Below, one piece after another: positions 1-10,100 of a stretch of 64,000 bases of DNA. Location: NCBI RefSeq assembly GCF_000745475.1, contig NZ_JQJJ01000008.1:558001-622000 (forward strand). The letters are read 5' to 3'. Within the stretch, counting starts at the first letter, position 1. The number at the start of each line of letters is the position of its first letter. The stretch is from Allobosea sp. UNC402CLCol (GTDB lineage Bacteria; Pseudomonadota; Alphaproteobacteria; Rhizobiales; Beijerinckiaceae). The notes beneath the pieces were generated by a model, which made no database searches, had not been told where the DNA came from, and worked only from the letters and a program-made list of their open reading frames with translations. A program made the position numbers and the translations under genes.

Positions 1-67
1 TCAGCCGCAGCGCTGTCCGCAGGGACACGCGGTCTGGACATCGCCTCGCGTGCCCCTGCGAAACAGA

Positions 68-2086
<2,019 letters not shown>

Positions 2087-2286
2087 TCAGCGCTCCGCAC
2101 TCTCGCGCCGGCCCTGGAACCACGAGCTCCATACCGACGCATAAAAGGGCGGCGCGACCGCAGGCCCGGCGCGCTCACCCACCCAAATCACTTGACGGCA
2201 GATGGCACCAAACGTCGTTGACGAATCGTGAACCACCCGCCAGCTTGCACGCGCATCGACAATGCGTCCGCCATTCGCTGGGTTGA

Positions 2287-4188
2287 TCAATCTCCGGACA
2301 TGGCCTCGGTGCCTTCGATCGTATCGAGGCGGGCCTTCACGTCCTTGATCCAGGCAAAATTGGCTTCGGTCGCTTCGTCAGCCAATGCGCGCTCGGCTGC
2401 TCTCAACTCGCTATTTAGCGTTCGTGCGCGCTGATGCAAGACGATGGCCTGATGAATCGAGTCGAAAACCGATTCAGGATCAGCGTCTTGCACCAGTTTT
2501 CGCCGTTCGGCCGGTCCGGTCACCGCCATGAGCTGGCTGTGAGCCTCCTTGACCCGCGGCTGGGCGAACCGATTCGCGAGCGTCTCCCGGTCGAGGCCGT
2601 CCTCCTGCACCGCATCGAGCAGCGCCTGCCGGAAGCGCTCGGCCGCCGGCCCGTCGAGTGAAAGCTCCGCGATCTCGTCGACGCAGCGCAGGATGAGCCC
2701 GGGGTGGCTCGCAAGCGCCAGCAGGATGAAGGCCTCGCGCGAATCCTCCCCACGCAGCTTCGTCACGAGCCGCGACTGCGTCAGCGCGCTCGACGCCTTC
2801 AGCGGTCCGGCCAGCCAGGGCGGCACCTGCCGAAAACCGCCGCGGCCTGGCCCCGCCCCGCCGCGTCCGCGCTGGAAATGGCCATCGCGTCCGCCGCGCT
2901 CCGGTCGCGCCGGTGCCGAACTGGCGAAGAGCTGGGCCAGCCGCTCATCCATCTCGCGGCGATAATGCTTGCGCGTGGTCTCGTCGCGGATCTGCCCGAG
3001 CGGCTCCTTCAGCCGGCGCTCGAAGGCGGCGCGGCGCTCTGGGGTATCGAGCGGCCCGGCCTCGACCTCGCGCTGCCAGAGCATGTCGACCAGCGGCCGC
3101 GCCGCCGCGACCACCTCGGCGATGGCCTGCCGTCCACCCGAGCGGGCGAGATCGTCCGGGTCCTGCCCGTCCGGCAGCAGCGCGAAGGACAGCGACTTGC
3201 CGGGTTCGAGCAGCGGCAGCGCGATATCGATCGCCCGGCTCGCGGCCCTGCGGCCGGCCTTGTCGCCGTCGAGGCAGATCACCGGCTCGTCGGCCATACG
3301 CCAGAGCAGGCCGAGCTGGTCCTCGGTCAGCGCCGTGCCGAGCGGCGCCACCGTCTGCGGAAACCCTGAGAGCGACATGGCGATGACGTCGACATAGCCC
3401 TCGACCACGATCACCTGCCCGGTGTCGTGCGATGCCTTGCGGGCGTTGTGATGGTTGAACAGCAGCGAGCCCTTGTGGAAGAGCGGCGTCTCCGGCGAGT
3501 TCAGGTATTTCGCCGCGACCTCCGCGCTCATCGCCCGCCCGCCGAAGGCGATGACCCGCCCGCGCGAATCGTGGATCGGAAACATCACCCGGTCGCGGAA
3601 GCGGTCATAGGGCACGGCGATCTCCTCGCCATGCACCAGCAACCCCGCCTCCATCATCAGTTCGGCCGGGACGCCCTTGCCGGCGAGATGGTCCCGCAGC
3701 GCGAAGCGATCGGCCGGACCGTAGCCGAGGCGGAAGCGCGTGCGCGCCTCGCCGTCGAGCCCGCGCGAGGCGAGATAGCGCCGCGCCGCGCCGCCGCGCT
3801 CGCCCATCAATTCGGCCTCGAAGAACTGCGCCGCCAGCTCCACGACCTCGTGCAGCCCCTTGCGCTTCTCCTCCTGGACCTGCGCTTCCGCCGTGATCTT
3901 CGGCAGGACGACGCCGGCCTCGGCCGCGAGTTTCTCGACCGCCTCCGGGAAGGAAAGCCCCTCGGTCTCCATCACGAACTTGAAGATGTCTCCGTTCTTG
4001 CCGGAGGAGAAATCGAAGAAGGAGGCCTTCTGATCATTCACGAAGAAGGAGGGCGTCTTCTCCGCGTTGAAGGGCGAGAGCCCCTTCCACTCGCGCCCTG
4101 CCTTCTGCAGGCGCACGCGTTTGCCCACGACCGCCGAGACAGGCAGCCGCGCCTTGATCTCCTCAAGGACGGAGGGCGGGAACTTCAT
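2287..4188 (-). CDS. dnaG: DNA primase DnaG with degenerate zinc site
   Basis: DnaG synthesises RNA primers for chromosome replication. I start it at the internal Met (MKFPPSVLEE), where family alignments begin, giving 633 residues; an in-frame upstream Met at 4224 is less likely. The TOPRIM catalytic core is intact, with VVEGYVDVIA and the acidic LDGDKAG motif. The N-terminal zinc-binding domain keeps its fold sequence (GREWKGLSPFNAEKTPSFF), but the four expected ligands are Ser38, Asn41, Asp59 and Ser62 instead of Cys, His, Cys and Cys. The C-terminal half is the usual helicase-binding region, with an Arg/Gly-rich linker near residue 430. It is followed by rpoD and preceded by a YqeY-family gene on the same strand. 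Confidence 0.97.
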   Translation of the reverse strand: MKFPPSVLEEIKARLPVSAVVGKRVRLQKAGREWKGLSPFNAEKTPSFFVNDQKASFFDFSSGKNGDIFKFVMETEGLSFPEAVEKLAAEAGVVLPKITAEAQVQEEKRKGLHEVVELAAQFFEAELMGERGGAARRYLASRGLDGEARTRFRLGYGPADRFALRDHLAGKGVPAELMMEAGLLVHGEEIAVPYDRFRDRVMFPIHDSRGRVIAFGGRAMSAEVAAKYLNSPETPLFHKGSLLFNHHNARKASHDTGQVIVVEGYVDVIAMSLSGFPQTVAPLGTALTEDQLGLLWRMADEPVICLDGDKAGRRAASRAIDIALPLLEPGKSLSFALLPDGQDPDDLARSGGRQAIAEVVAAARPLVDMLWQREVEAGPLDTPERRAAFERRLKEPLGQIRDETTRKHYRREMDERLAQLFASSAPARPERGGRDGHFQRGRGGAGPGRGGFRQVPPWLAGPLKASSALTQSRLVTKLRGEDSREAFILLALASHPGLILRCVDEIAELSLDGPAAERFRQALLDAVQEDGLDRETLANRFAQPRVKEAHSQLMAVTGPAERRKLVQDADPESVFDSIHQAIVLHQRARTLNSELRAAERALADEATEANFAWIKDVKARLDTIEGTEAMSGD

Positions 4189-4289
4189 GTTGTCTGATGT
4201 GGCCCCTAAGCGATGGAAAGCCAACCTCGAACATCGCTTCGACAGAGCTTGTCGGGAATATCCACAAGGGGAGGCAGCCAGGCAGGCTC

Positions 4290-4381
4290 GTCATTCTCGA
4301 GCGAAGCGAAGCGCAGACCCGAGAATCTCATGACCAGAGGACGCAGGTTTCCAAGATGCTCGGGTCAAGCCCGAGCATGAC
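4290..4381. repeat. Palindromic intergenic repeat, GTCATTCTCG / CGAGCATGAC family
   Basis: A 92-base element starts with GTCATTCTCG and ends with CGAGCATGAC. Its right arm contains the inverted pair GCTCGGGT/AAGCCCGAGC. It has the same ends and size as the element at 8066-8156 and is related to the one at 39954-40056. It lies between dnaG and the YqeY-family gene, just past the latter's stop codon. Confidence 0.8.
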
Positions 4382-4404
4382 AGCCTTCGTTACCCGATAG
4401 CGGC

Positions 4405-4866
4405 TCAGCCGCCGAGCGCAGCCTTCACCATCGGACTGACCTTGCCGAAATCCATCTGGCCGGCGTAAGTCCCGCGCAGGATGCCGATGACCTTGCCCAT
4501 ATCCTTGACGGCGGTCGCGCCGCTCTCGGTGATGGCCTTGTCGATCGCAGCCTTCACCTCGTCGTCCGACATCTGCTTGGGCAAATAGGAGGAGATCACC
4601 GCGACCTCGACGCGCTCGCCATCAGCCAGCTCGGGGCGGTTGTTTGCGTCGTAGATCGCGATCGATTCCTGGCGCTGCTTGATCATCTTCTGCAGCACGC
4701 CGAGGATCTCGTCGGCGGTGGCCTCGCCCTTGCCGGCGCCGCGCGCCTCGATGTCCTTTTCCTTGAGCGCCGCCTGGATGAGGCGGATCGCGCCGACCTT
4801 GCCCTTCTCGCCGGCCTTCATCGCTTCCTTCAGATCGCTGGTGAAGCGCTCGCGGAGGCTCGTCAT
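4405..4866 (-). CDS. GatB/YqeY domain protein
   Basis: A 153-residue protein begins MTSLRERFTSDLKEAMKAGE and matches the YqeY family (the C-terminal tail domain shared with GatB of the tRNA amidotransferase). The family is probably tRNA-associated, but its exact role is unsettled. Typical motifs are AIRLIQAALKEKDIEARG near residue 30 and SSYLPKQMSDDEV near residue 95. The open frame continues upstream antisense to carA, but the family start and length fix the Met at 4866. It lies upstream of dnaG on the same strand and divergent from carA. Confidence 0.92.
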   Translation of the reverse strand: MTSLRERFTSDLKEAMKAGEKGKVGAIRLIQAALKEKDIEARGAGKGEATADEILGVLQKMIKQRQESIAIYDANNRPELADGERVEVAVISSYLPKQMSDDEVKAAIDKAITESGATAVKDMGKVIGILRGTYAGQMDFGKVSPMVKAALGG

Positions 4867-4909
4867 TGCGTTGTTCCTTTTTCTCTTGTGCGGGCTGCGC
4901 CAAGCTTCA

Positions 4910-4938
4910 TTGACGGGCAGCGCCCGGCTCTTTAAGGC
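4910..4938 (+). promoter_or_regulatory. Possible promoter for carA
   Basis: A good -35 element, TTGACG, lies at 4910-4915. A plausible -10 element, TTTAAG or TAAGGC, lies at 4931-4938, 15 to 17 bases downstream. It would give a leader of about 80 bases ahead of carA. No leader peptide is evident. This is a motif match only. Confidence 0.35.
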
Positions 4939-5022
4939 TCGCGTTCCAGACCGGCGGAGTGGATTTCTGCAGCCCCGCCCCCGCATTTCTGCCGCTGGCG
5001 CGGCCTGGACCGAGACATAGAC

Positions 5023-6231
5023 ATGACCGCCACCGAAGGAAACCCCGCCGATAGTGGCTGGACCGAACCGCGCGCGACCGCGCTCCTCGTGCTCGCCGAC
5101 GGCACGGTGCTGGAAGGCTTCGGCCTCGGCGCCGTGGGCGAGGCGCCGGGCGAAGTCTGCTTCAACACCGCGATGACCGGCTATCAGGAAATCCTGACCG
5201 ATCCCTCCTATGCGGGGCAGATCGTCACCTTCACCTTCCCGCATGTCGGCAATGTCGGCGTGAACGAGGAAGACACCGAGACGGTGAACGCCGCCGCCTC
5301 CTCCGGCGTGCGCGGCTGCGTGCTCCATGCCGCGATCACCCAGCCCTCGAACTGGCGCGCGAACCGGCATTTCGACGCCTGGCTCAAGGCCCGCAACATC
5401 GTCGGCATCTGCGGCGTCGACACCCGCGCGCTGACCGCGCTGATCCGCGACAACGGCATGCCCAACGCCATCCTCGCCCATAGCCCGGACGGCGTCTTCG
5501 ACATCGAGCGGCTGAAGAAGCAGGCGGCGGAGCTGCCCTCGATGGCAGGCCTCGACCTTGTCCCGCTCGTCACCGCCGCCCAGCGCTATGACTGGGACGA
5601 GACGCCCTGGGTCTGGCCCGCCGGCTATGGCAAGCGCGAGACCACGAACTACAAGGTCGTCGCCATCGACTACGGCGTGAAGCGCAACATCCTGCGCCTG
5701 CTCGCCAAGGCCGGCTGCGACGTCACGGTCGTGCCCTCGACTGCAAAGGCCGAGGACATCCTCGCCCTGAACCCAGACGGCATCTTCCTCTCCAACGGCC
5801 CGGGCGACCCGGCCGCAACCGGCGAATACGCCGTGCCGGTCATCAAGGAACTGCTCGACCGGAAGGTCCCGACCTTCGGCATCTGCCTGGGACACCAGAT
5901 GATGGCGCTCGCCATCGGCGGCCAGACGATGAAGATGAAGCAGGGCCACCACGGCGCCAACCACCCGGTGCAGGACAAGACCACCGGCAAGGTCGAGATC
6001 GTCTCGATGAATCACGGCTTCGCCGTCGATCCGGCGACGCTGCCGGCCAACGCGATCGAGACCCATGTCTCGCTCTTCGACGGCTCGAACAGCGGCATCG
6101 CGCTCACCGACCGCCCGGCCTTCAGCGTCCAGCACCACCCCGAGGCTTCGCCCGGCCCGCAGGACAGCCACTACCTCTTCAACCGCTTCGTCGAGCTGAT
6201 GGCGGCGGAGAAGGGCAAGAAGGCGGCCTGA
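5023..6231 (+). CDS. carA: Carbamoyl-phosphate synthase small subunit (glutaminase)
   Basis: CarA hydrolyses glutamine and passes ammonia to CarB to make carbamoyl phosphate for arginine and pyrimidine synthesis. The 402-residue length is normal. The N-terminal CPSase small-subunit domain (residues about 20-155) is followed by a class I glutamine amidotransferase domain. Its nucleophile Cys288 lies in FGICLGHQMM, and the HxE pair, His372 and Glu374, lies in QHHPEASPGP. carB lies about 11 kb away on the same strand; separate car genes are usual in Hyphomicrobiales. The gene is divergent from the YqeY-family gene. Confidence 0.98.
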   Translation: MTATEGNPADSGWTEPRATALLVLADGTVLEGFGLGAVGEAPGEVCFNTAMTGYQEILTDPSYAGQIVTFTFPHVGNVGVNEEDTETVNAAASSGVRGCVLHAAITQPSNWRANRHFDAWLKARNIVGICGVDTRALTALIRDNGMPNAILAHSPDGVFDIERLKKQAAELPSMAGLDLVPLVTAAQRYDWDETPWVWPAGYGKRETTNYKVVAIDYGVKRNILRLLAKAGCDVTVVPSTAKAEDILALNPDGIFLSNGPGDPAATGEYAVPVIKELLDRKVPTFGICLGHQMMALAIGGQTMKMKQGHHGANHPVQDKTTGKVEIVSMNHGFAVDPATLPANAIETHVSLFDGSNSGIALTDRPAFSVQHHPEASPGPQDSHYLFNRFVELMAAEKGKKAA

Positions 6232-6259
6232 GGGCCGACCAGGACGACCGGAGGCAGGC

Positions 6260-6589
6260 ATGATCCACCAGTTGCGCATCTACGAGATCTTCGAGCGCAA
6301 CAAGGCGGCCTTCCATGCCCGCTTCCGCGACCACGCCGCCCGCATCATGGCGCGCCACGGCTTCCACATCGTGGCGATGTGGGAGACGGCGAGCGCCGGG
6401 CGCACCGAATTCGCCTATATCCTCGCCTGGCCGGATAGCGAGACGAAAACGAACGCCTGGGCGAGCTTCATGACCGATCCGGAATGGAGCGAGATCAAGC
6501 GCGTCACCCGGAACGAGCATGGCGACATGGTCGGCGCGATCGAGGACCGCATGATGAACCCGACCGACTACTCCCCGAAGCTCGGTTGA
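6260..6589 (+). CDS. NIPSNAP family protein
   Basis: A 109-residue protein begins MIHQLRIYEIFERNKAAFHA. The pattern of an opening beta strand, HARFRDHAARIMARHGF and a later WPD motif matches NIPSNAP-family alpha/beta-barrel dimers, whose cellular role in bacteria is poorly known. It follows carA by 28 bases and has a purine-rich ribosome site (ccGGAGGcag) nine bases ahead of its start, so it is probably co-transcribed with carA. No catalytic residues can be assigned. Confidence 0.85.
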   Translation: MIHQLRIYEIFERNKAAFHARFRDHAARIMARHGFHIVAMWETASAGRTEFAYILAWPDSETKTNAWASFMTDPEWSEIKRVTRNEHGDMVGAIEDRMMNPTDYSPKLG

Positions 6590-6715
6590 CAGCACCGCAC
6601 CCGCGCGCTTTAAGCAAAGCATGATCAGCCTGCTCGCCTTCCTTCACGGCTATTACGCCCCGCTCTCATAGAGGCGGTGGCATTCCCATGTTCAACCGCC
6701 GCGCTGGCGGTTGAA
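6586..6715 (+). promoter_or_regulatory. Candidate leader-peptide attenuator ahead of prephenate dehydrogenase
   Basis: A consensus -35, TTGACA (6586-6591), is followed after 17 bases by TTTAAG (6609-6614). The expected transcript start then falls on or next to the ATG at 6621, so the short ORF could be leaderless. Segment 0 (6660-6666) can pair with segment 1 (6670-6677, one bulge). Segment 1 (GGCGGT, 6673-6678) can pair with segment 2 (ACCGCC, 6695-6700). Segment 2 (6691-6700) pairs perfectly over 10 bp with segment 3 (6706-6715). The three pairings exclude one another in the trp-attenuator order. The final hairpin lacks a T-run, so the output could be Rho-dependent or act on translation. 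The logic is inference. Confidence 0.55.
6621..6671 (+). CDS. Candidate Tyr leader peptide (16 residues)
   Basis: A short ORF reads MISLLAFLHGYYAPLS and ends at TAG 6669-6671. Two adjacent Tyr codons at 6651-6656 sit 15-20 bases ahead of the first hairpin segment, where a stalled ribosome would mask segment 0. There is no Shine-Dalgarno sequence. The position relative to the promoter suggests a leaderless start, as known for trpL of Sinorhizobium meliloti. The next real gene encodes prephenate dehydrogenase, a tyrosine biosynthesis enzyme, which fits tyrosine sensing. No homolog is claimed. Confidence 0.5.
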   Translation: MISLLAFLHGYYAPLS

Positions 6716-6761
6716 TTCAGGCAGATCACCCGGCATCGCGGCCCACCACCGGACCAGAGCG

Positions 6762-7580
6762 ATGTCTTCCAGGATCAGAACCGTCTCCACCATCGGCATC
6801 ATGGGCTTCGGCGCCTTCGGCCGCCTGATGGCCCGCCATCTCCAGCCGCATTTCGCCTTGCGCGTCTGCGACCCCACCAGCGCGCCCGCAACCGATACGA
6901 GCGGCAAGGGCCTGCAGCCGGCGACCCCTGCCGAAGTCGCATCCTGCGACCTCGTCATCCTCGCCGTGCCCGTTCCGGCGATCCCCGAGGCGATCGCGGC
7001 TTTGCGCCCGCATCTCAAGGCCGGCGCCATCGTGCTCGATGTCGGCTCGGTCAAGATCGGCCCCGCCCGGGCGATGGAAGCCGCCCTGCCCGATGATGTC
7101 GAGATCATCGGCACGCATCCGCTCTTCGGCCCGCAGAGCGCTCGCAACGGGCTTGCCGGCCTCAAGATCGCGCTCTGCCCGATCCGTGGCCGCAGCACGC
7201 CGCGCATCGCCGCCTTCCTGCGCCATGTCCTCAAGCTGAAGGTCATCGTGACGACGGCCGACGCCCATGACCGCGAGGTCGCGATGGTGCAGGGCCTGAC
7301 CCATCTCATCGCCAAGATTCTGGTTCGCATGGAGCCGCTGCCGCGGACGATGACCACGGCGAGCTTCGACCTCCTGATGCAGGCGACCGAGATGGTCCGC
7401 TACGACGCGCCGAACGTCTTCATGGCGATCGAGCGCGCCAACCCGCACGCCAAGGCGGTGCGAGACCGCTTCTTCGCTCTGGCGGAGGAGATGCGGCTGT
7501 TCCTGGAGCATGGCCATGGCGAAGCGGCGCAAAAGACTCCCGCCCTGCCTCACAAGGTCGCAGAGGTCGTGCAGGCCTAG
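6762..7580 (+). CDS. Prephenate/arogenate dehydrogenase (TyrA family)
   Basis: This NAD(P)-dependent enzyme makes the tyrosine precursor from prephenate or arogenate. The protein of 272 residues starts MSSRIRTVSTIGIMGFGAFG, with a Rossmann GxGxFG-type loop. It contains the family motif GTHPLFGPQSA near residue 120 and the QGLTHLIAKIL helix near residue 185. I chose Met 6762 over the TTG at 6711, because the TTG lies inside the hairpin and adds residues unlike the family. There is no hisC or aroA neighbour, so it is a stand-alone gene. The candidate Tyr attenuator lies just upstream. Substrate preference cannot be read from the sequence. Confidence 0.9.
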   Translation: MSSRIRTVSTIGIMGFGAFGRLMARHLQPHFALRVCDPTSAPATDTSGKGLQPATPAEVASCDLVILAVPVPAIPEAIAALRPHLKAGAIVLDVGSVKIGPARAMEAALPDDVEIIGTHPLFGPQSARNGLAGLKIALCPIRGRSTPRIAAFLRHVLKLKVIVTTADAHDREVAMVQGLTHLIAKILVRMEPLPRTMTTASFDLLMQATEMVRYDAPNVFMAIERANPHAKAVRDRFFALAEEMRLFLEHGHGEAAQKTPALPHKVAEVVQA

Positions 7581-7630
7581 CCTTCGCGATCCTCAGCGAC
7601 GAGAATATCGGAAAGGCGAATGCTCCTGCG

Positions 7631-8056
7631 ATGACCGACAATCCCCTGCTCTACCCGGGCGCCGCCCATCCCGATCTGCGCGAGCCGATGATCGCCGACC
7701 TCGTCCGCACCTTCTACGAGCGGGCGCGTCTGGACGATGTGATCGGCCCGGTCTTCGCGGCGGCTGTGACGGATTGGGACGACCACATCGTCAAGATCAC
7801 TGATTTCTGGAGCGGCGTGATGCTGCGCACCGGCCGCTACAATGGCCGCCCGATGCGCCCGCATCTGATCCTGCCGCTCGAGGGCAAGCATTTCGACCGC
7901 TGGCTCGACCTGTTCGAGGCGACGGCAAGCGAGGTCTGCGCGCCCGACATCGCAGACGCCTTCATCATCCGGGCGCGGCGCATCGCCGACAGCTTCGAGA
8001 TGGCGCGCGCCAGCCAGCGCGGCGAATTCGCGGCACCGCGGCATAGTTTGCGGTGA
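7631..8056 (+). CDS. Group III truncated hemoglobin
   Basis: A 141-residue globin of the trHb3 type, predicted to bind heme and oxygen or nitric oxide in the cytoplasm. Family features are FYERARLDDVIGPVF near the N-terminus, a helix with KITDFWSGVMLRTGRYNG, then HLILPLEGKHFDRWLDLF, where the histidine-containing helix gives the proximal ligand region. The C-terminal helix reads ARRIADSFEMA. It starts 50 bases after the prephenate dehydrogenase gene on the same strand. The role is not shown by context. Confidence 0.9.
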   Translation: MTDNPLLYPGAAHPDLREPMIADLVRTFYERARLDDVIGPVFAAAVTDWDDHIVKITDFWSGVMLRTGRYNGRPMRPHLILPLEGKHFDRWLDLFEATASEVCAPDIADAFIIRARRIADSFEMARASQRGEFAAPRHSLR

Positions 8057-8065
8057 ATGCAGTGC

Positions 8066-8156
8066 GTCATTCTCGGGCTTGACCCGAGAATCTCAGGCCG
8101 AAAGAGGCTCTGGCACTCGCTGGTCATGAGATGCTCGGATCAAGCCCGAGCATGAC
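8066..8156. repeat. Palindromic intergenic repeat, same family as 4290-4381
   Basis: The 91-base element begins GTCATTCTCGGG and ends CCCGAGCATGAC. Each arm is itself an inverted repeat (CTCGGGCTTGACCCGAG on the left and GCTCGGATCAAGCCCGAGC on the right). It separates the convergent hemoglobin and LysR genes, where it could act as a bidirectional transcript end. Confidence 0.8.
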
Positions 8157-8167
8157 GCGCAAGGCAT

Positions 8168-9106
8168 CTAGGCCGCGCGTGCCTCCCGGCTCAGGAACGT
8201 AGCGATCTCTCCCCGATCAGCTCCCGCCTCCCGCGCGATCCGCTCGGCAAGGACCACCGACGAGGGCCGAAGCGTCCCCAGCGGCCGGTCGAGCCAGTAG
8301 GACACCGGATTCAGCGCCTCCCGCGCATCAACCCGTACGATCCGTCCCGCCGCGAGCTGCTCGCGCGCCAAAGGCGGCCGGGCCAGCGCGATGCCAAGCC
8401 CATGGGCGGCCGCATCGAGCACGAGATTGTAGTCCTCGAAGCGGCGATCCTGCGGCCGCGGGCGATAATCCAGCCCCTGCGCCGCGAACCAGGCCTTCCA
8501 GCCGGCCGCGTCGGAATCATGGATCAGCGGCTGCGCCAACAGGCGCTCCGGCGCGCCCTCCCCGATCGCGGCCGCGAGCCCCGGCGAGGCGATCGGAAAG
8601 CACCATTCTTCGAACAGCTTGAGCGAGAGCCGGTCCGGCGCGCCGCCGCGCCCGCAACGGATGCCGAGATCAACGCCTTCCTCCTCGAAATCCACCTTGC
8701 GATGCTCGACCTGCAGCACGATCCGCAGCGAGGGCGCGCCCGCCTCCAGCACGGCCAAGCGCGGCATCAGCCAGAGCGCGCAGACCGAAGGCGGCGCGCT
8801 GACCCGCACCACCGAAGCGCCGCGCGCCTCGCGCCAACGTTCGGAGGTATCGGCGATCAACGCGAAAGCTTCCTGCGTGCGCTGGAGCAGGCGCTGCCCT
8901 TCCGGCGTCAGCGAGACACCGCGGGCCTGCCGCAAGAAGACACGCAAGCCGAGCCAGTGCTCCAGCTTGGCGATCTGCCGGCTGATGGCGCCATGCGTCA
9001 GGTTCAGCGCCTCGGCGGCCGAGGAGAAGCTGCCGGTGCGCGCGGCCGCCTCGAAGGCGCGCAGGGTGTCGAGCGGCGGCAGGTTCGAGCTGTGATCCAT
9101 CATCAC
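8168..9106 (-). CDS. LysR-family transcriptional regulator (GcvA-like)
   Basis: This protein of 312 residues has an N-terminal winged helix-turn-helix: LPPLDTLRAFEAAARTGSFS followed by AAEALNLTHGAISRQIAKLE. The effector-binding domain follows. The LPPL(D/N)xLRAF opening is typical of GcvA-like LysR proteins. It is divergent from the EamA transporter at 9192 with an 85-base shared region, so it probably regulates that gene and itself; this is inferred from arrangement. The effector is unknown. The start could also be one of the next two Met codons. Confidence 0.93.
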   Translation of the reverse strand: MMMDHSSNLPPLDTLRAFEAAARTGSFSSAAEALNLTHGAISRQIAKLEHWLGLRVFLRQARGVSLTPEGQRLLQRTQEAFALIADTSERWREARGASVVRVSAPPSVCALWLMPRLAVLEAGAPSLRIVLQVEHRKVDFEEEGVDLGIRCGRGGAPDRLSLKLFEEWCFPIASPGLAAAIGEGAPERLLAQPLIHDSDAAGWKAWFAAQGLDYRPRPQDRRFEDYNLVLDAAAHGLGIALARPPLAREQLAAGRIVRVDAREALNPVSYWLDRPLGTLRPSSVVLAERIAREAGADRGEIATFLSREARAA

Positions 9107-9191
9107 AGCTCATGCGCGAATTGTTCGTTTGTCAATCAGCTCGTGCCGGCGCTTATCGGCAGCAACCTTTCGTCATTGATGGATCGACGCC

Positions 9192-10100
9192 ATGTCCTCC
9201 TCGAGCTGCGCCTCCCCTGCGCTCATTGCCCCCGGCGCCAGGCGCCTCGACCCGACGCTGGTCTTCACCGTGACTTTCACGGTCATGGCCTGGGCCTCCT
9301 CCTTCCCGGCGATCCGCGCCGGGCTCGCCGGCTTCGGCCCGGCCGAGATGGCCGCGTTGCGCTTCGCCCTTGCCGGCGGCCCGGCCGCACTCTTCCTCAT
9401 CGCGACGCGGGCGAAGCTGCCCGAGCGCGCCGACATCTGGCGCTTCCTGGTCGGCGGCGTGATCTTCATCGCCGGCTACGCCCTGCTGCTGAATTTCGGC
9501 CAGCGCGTCGTGCCGGCGGGTCCTGCCGCCTTCATCATCAACACCAACCCGATCATGACGGCCGTGCTCGCCATGATGATCCTCGGCGAGCGCTTCAGCC
9601 TGACCGCCTGGCTCGGGACGGCGCTGTCCTTCGCCGGCATCGGCGTGATCGCGCTCGGCAAGGGGCTCGACGTCGAGATCGGCATGAGCGTGCTGCTGAT
9701 CCTCGGCGCCGCCTTCTGCAACGCCATCACCACGGTCGTGCAGAAGCCGCTCTTCGCCCGCTACAAGCCCTTGCATGTCGCGGCCTGGAACATGGCGATC
9801 GGCGGCTTCGTGCTGCTGCCCTTCCTGCCCTCCGCCATCGCCCAGGCTCAGGTCGCCCCGGCCGTCTCCTTCTGGTCGGTCGTCTACCTGGCCGTTGTGC
9901 CGAGCCTGATCGCCTACGGCACCTGGGCCATCACCCTCTCGCGCCTGCCGGCCGCCCGCGCCTCCAATTTCCAGTACGCCGTGCCGCCAGTGGCGATGCT
10001 GCTGGGTTTCCTGTGGCTCGGCGAGGTGCCGACGCTGTTTGGCCTGATCGGCGGCGTCATGGCACTGGCCGGGGTCGTGGTGGTCAATCTGAAGCGGTGA
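9192..10100 (+). CDS. EamA (DMT) family transporter
   Basis: An inner-membrane protein of 302 residues with about ten hydrophobic segments and the EamA duplication. The first repeat is near residues 20-145 (AEMAALRFALAGGPAALFL, NTNPIMTAVLAM) and the second near 160-300 (WSVVYLAVVPSLIAYGTW, VPPVAMLLGFLWLGEVP). Members export metabolites or amino acids, but no substrate can be named. The divergent LysR gene is the likely regulator. The gene ends at 10100, directly abutting the convergent stop codon of the next gene at 10101. Confidence 0.92.
   Translation: MSSSSCASPALIAPGARRLDPTLVFTVTFTVMAWASSFPAIRAGLAGFGPAEMAALRFALAGGPAALFLIATRAKLPERADIWRFLVGGVIFIAGYALLLNFGQRVVPAGPAAFIINTNPIMTAVLAMMILGERFSLTAWLGTALSFAGIGVIALGKGLDVEIGMSVLLILGAAFCNAITTVVQKPLFARYKPLHVAAWNMAIGGFVLLPFLPSAIAQAQVAPAVSFWSVVYLAVVPSLIAYGTWAITLSRLPAARASNFQYAVPPVAMLLGFLWLGEVPTLFGLIGGVMALAGVVVVNLKR

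Noticed and set aside
4867-6279. Long N-terminal extension of the YqeY-family frame
   Set aside because: The extension is antisense to carA. The family length and start put the Met at 4866.
6711-6761. TTG start for the prephenate dehydrogenase at 6711
   Set aside because: It lies in the hairpin, adds residues unlike the family, and the Met at 6762 opens the normal Rossmann start.
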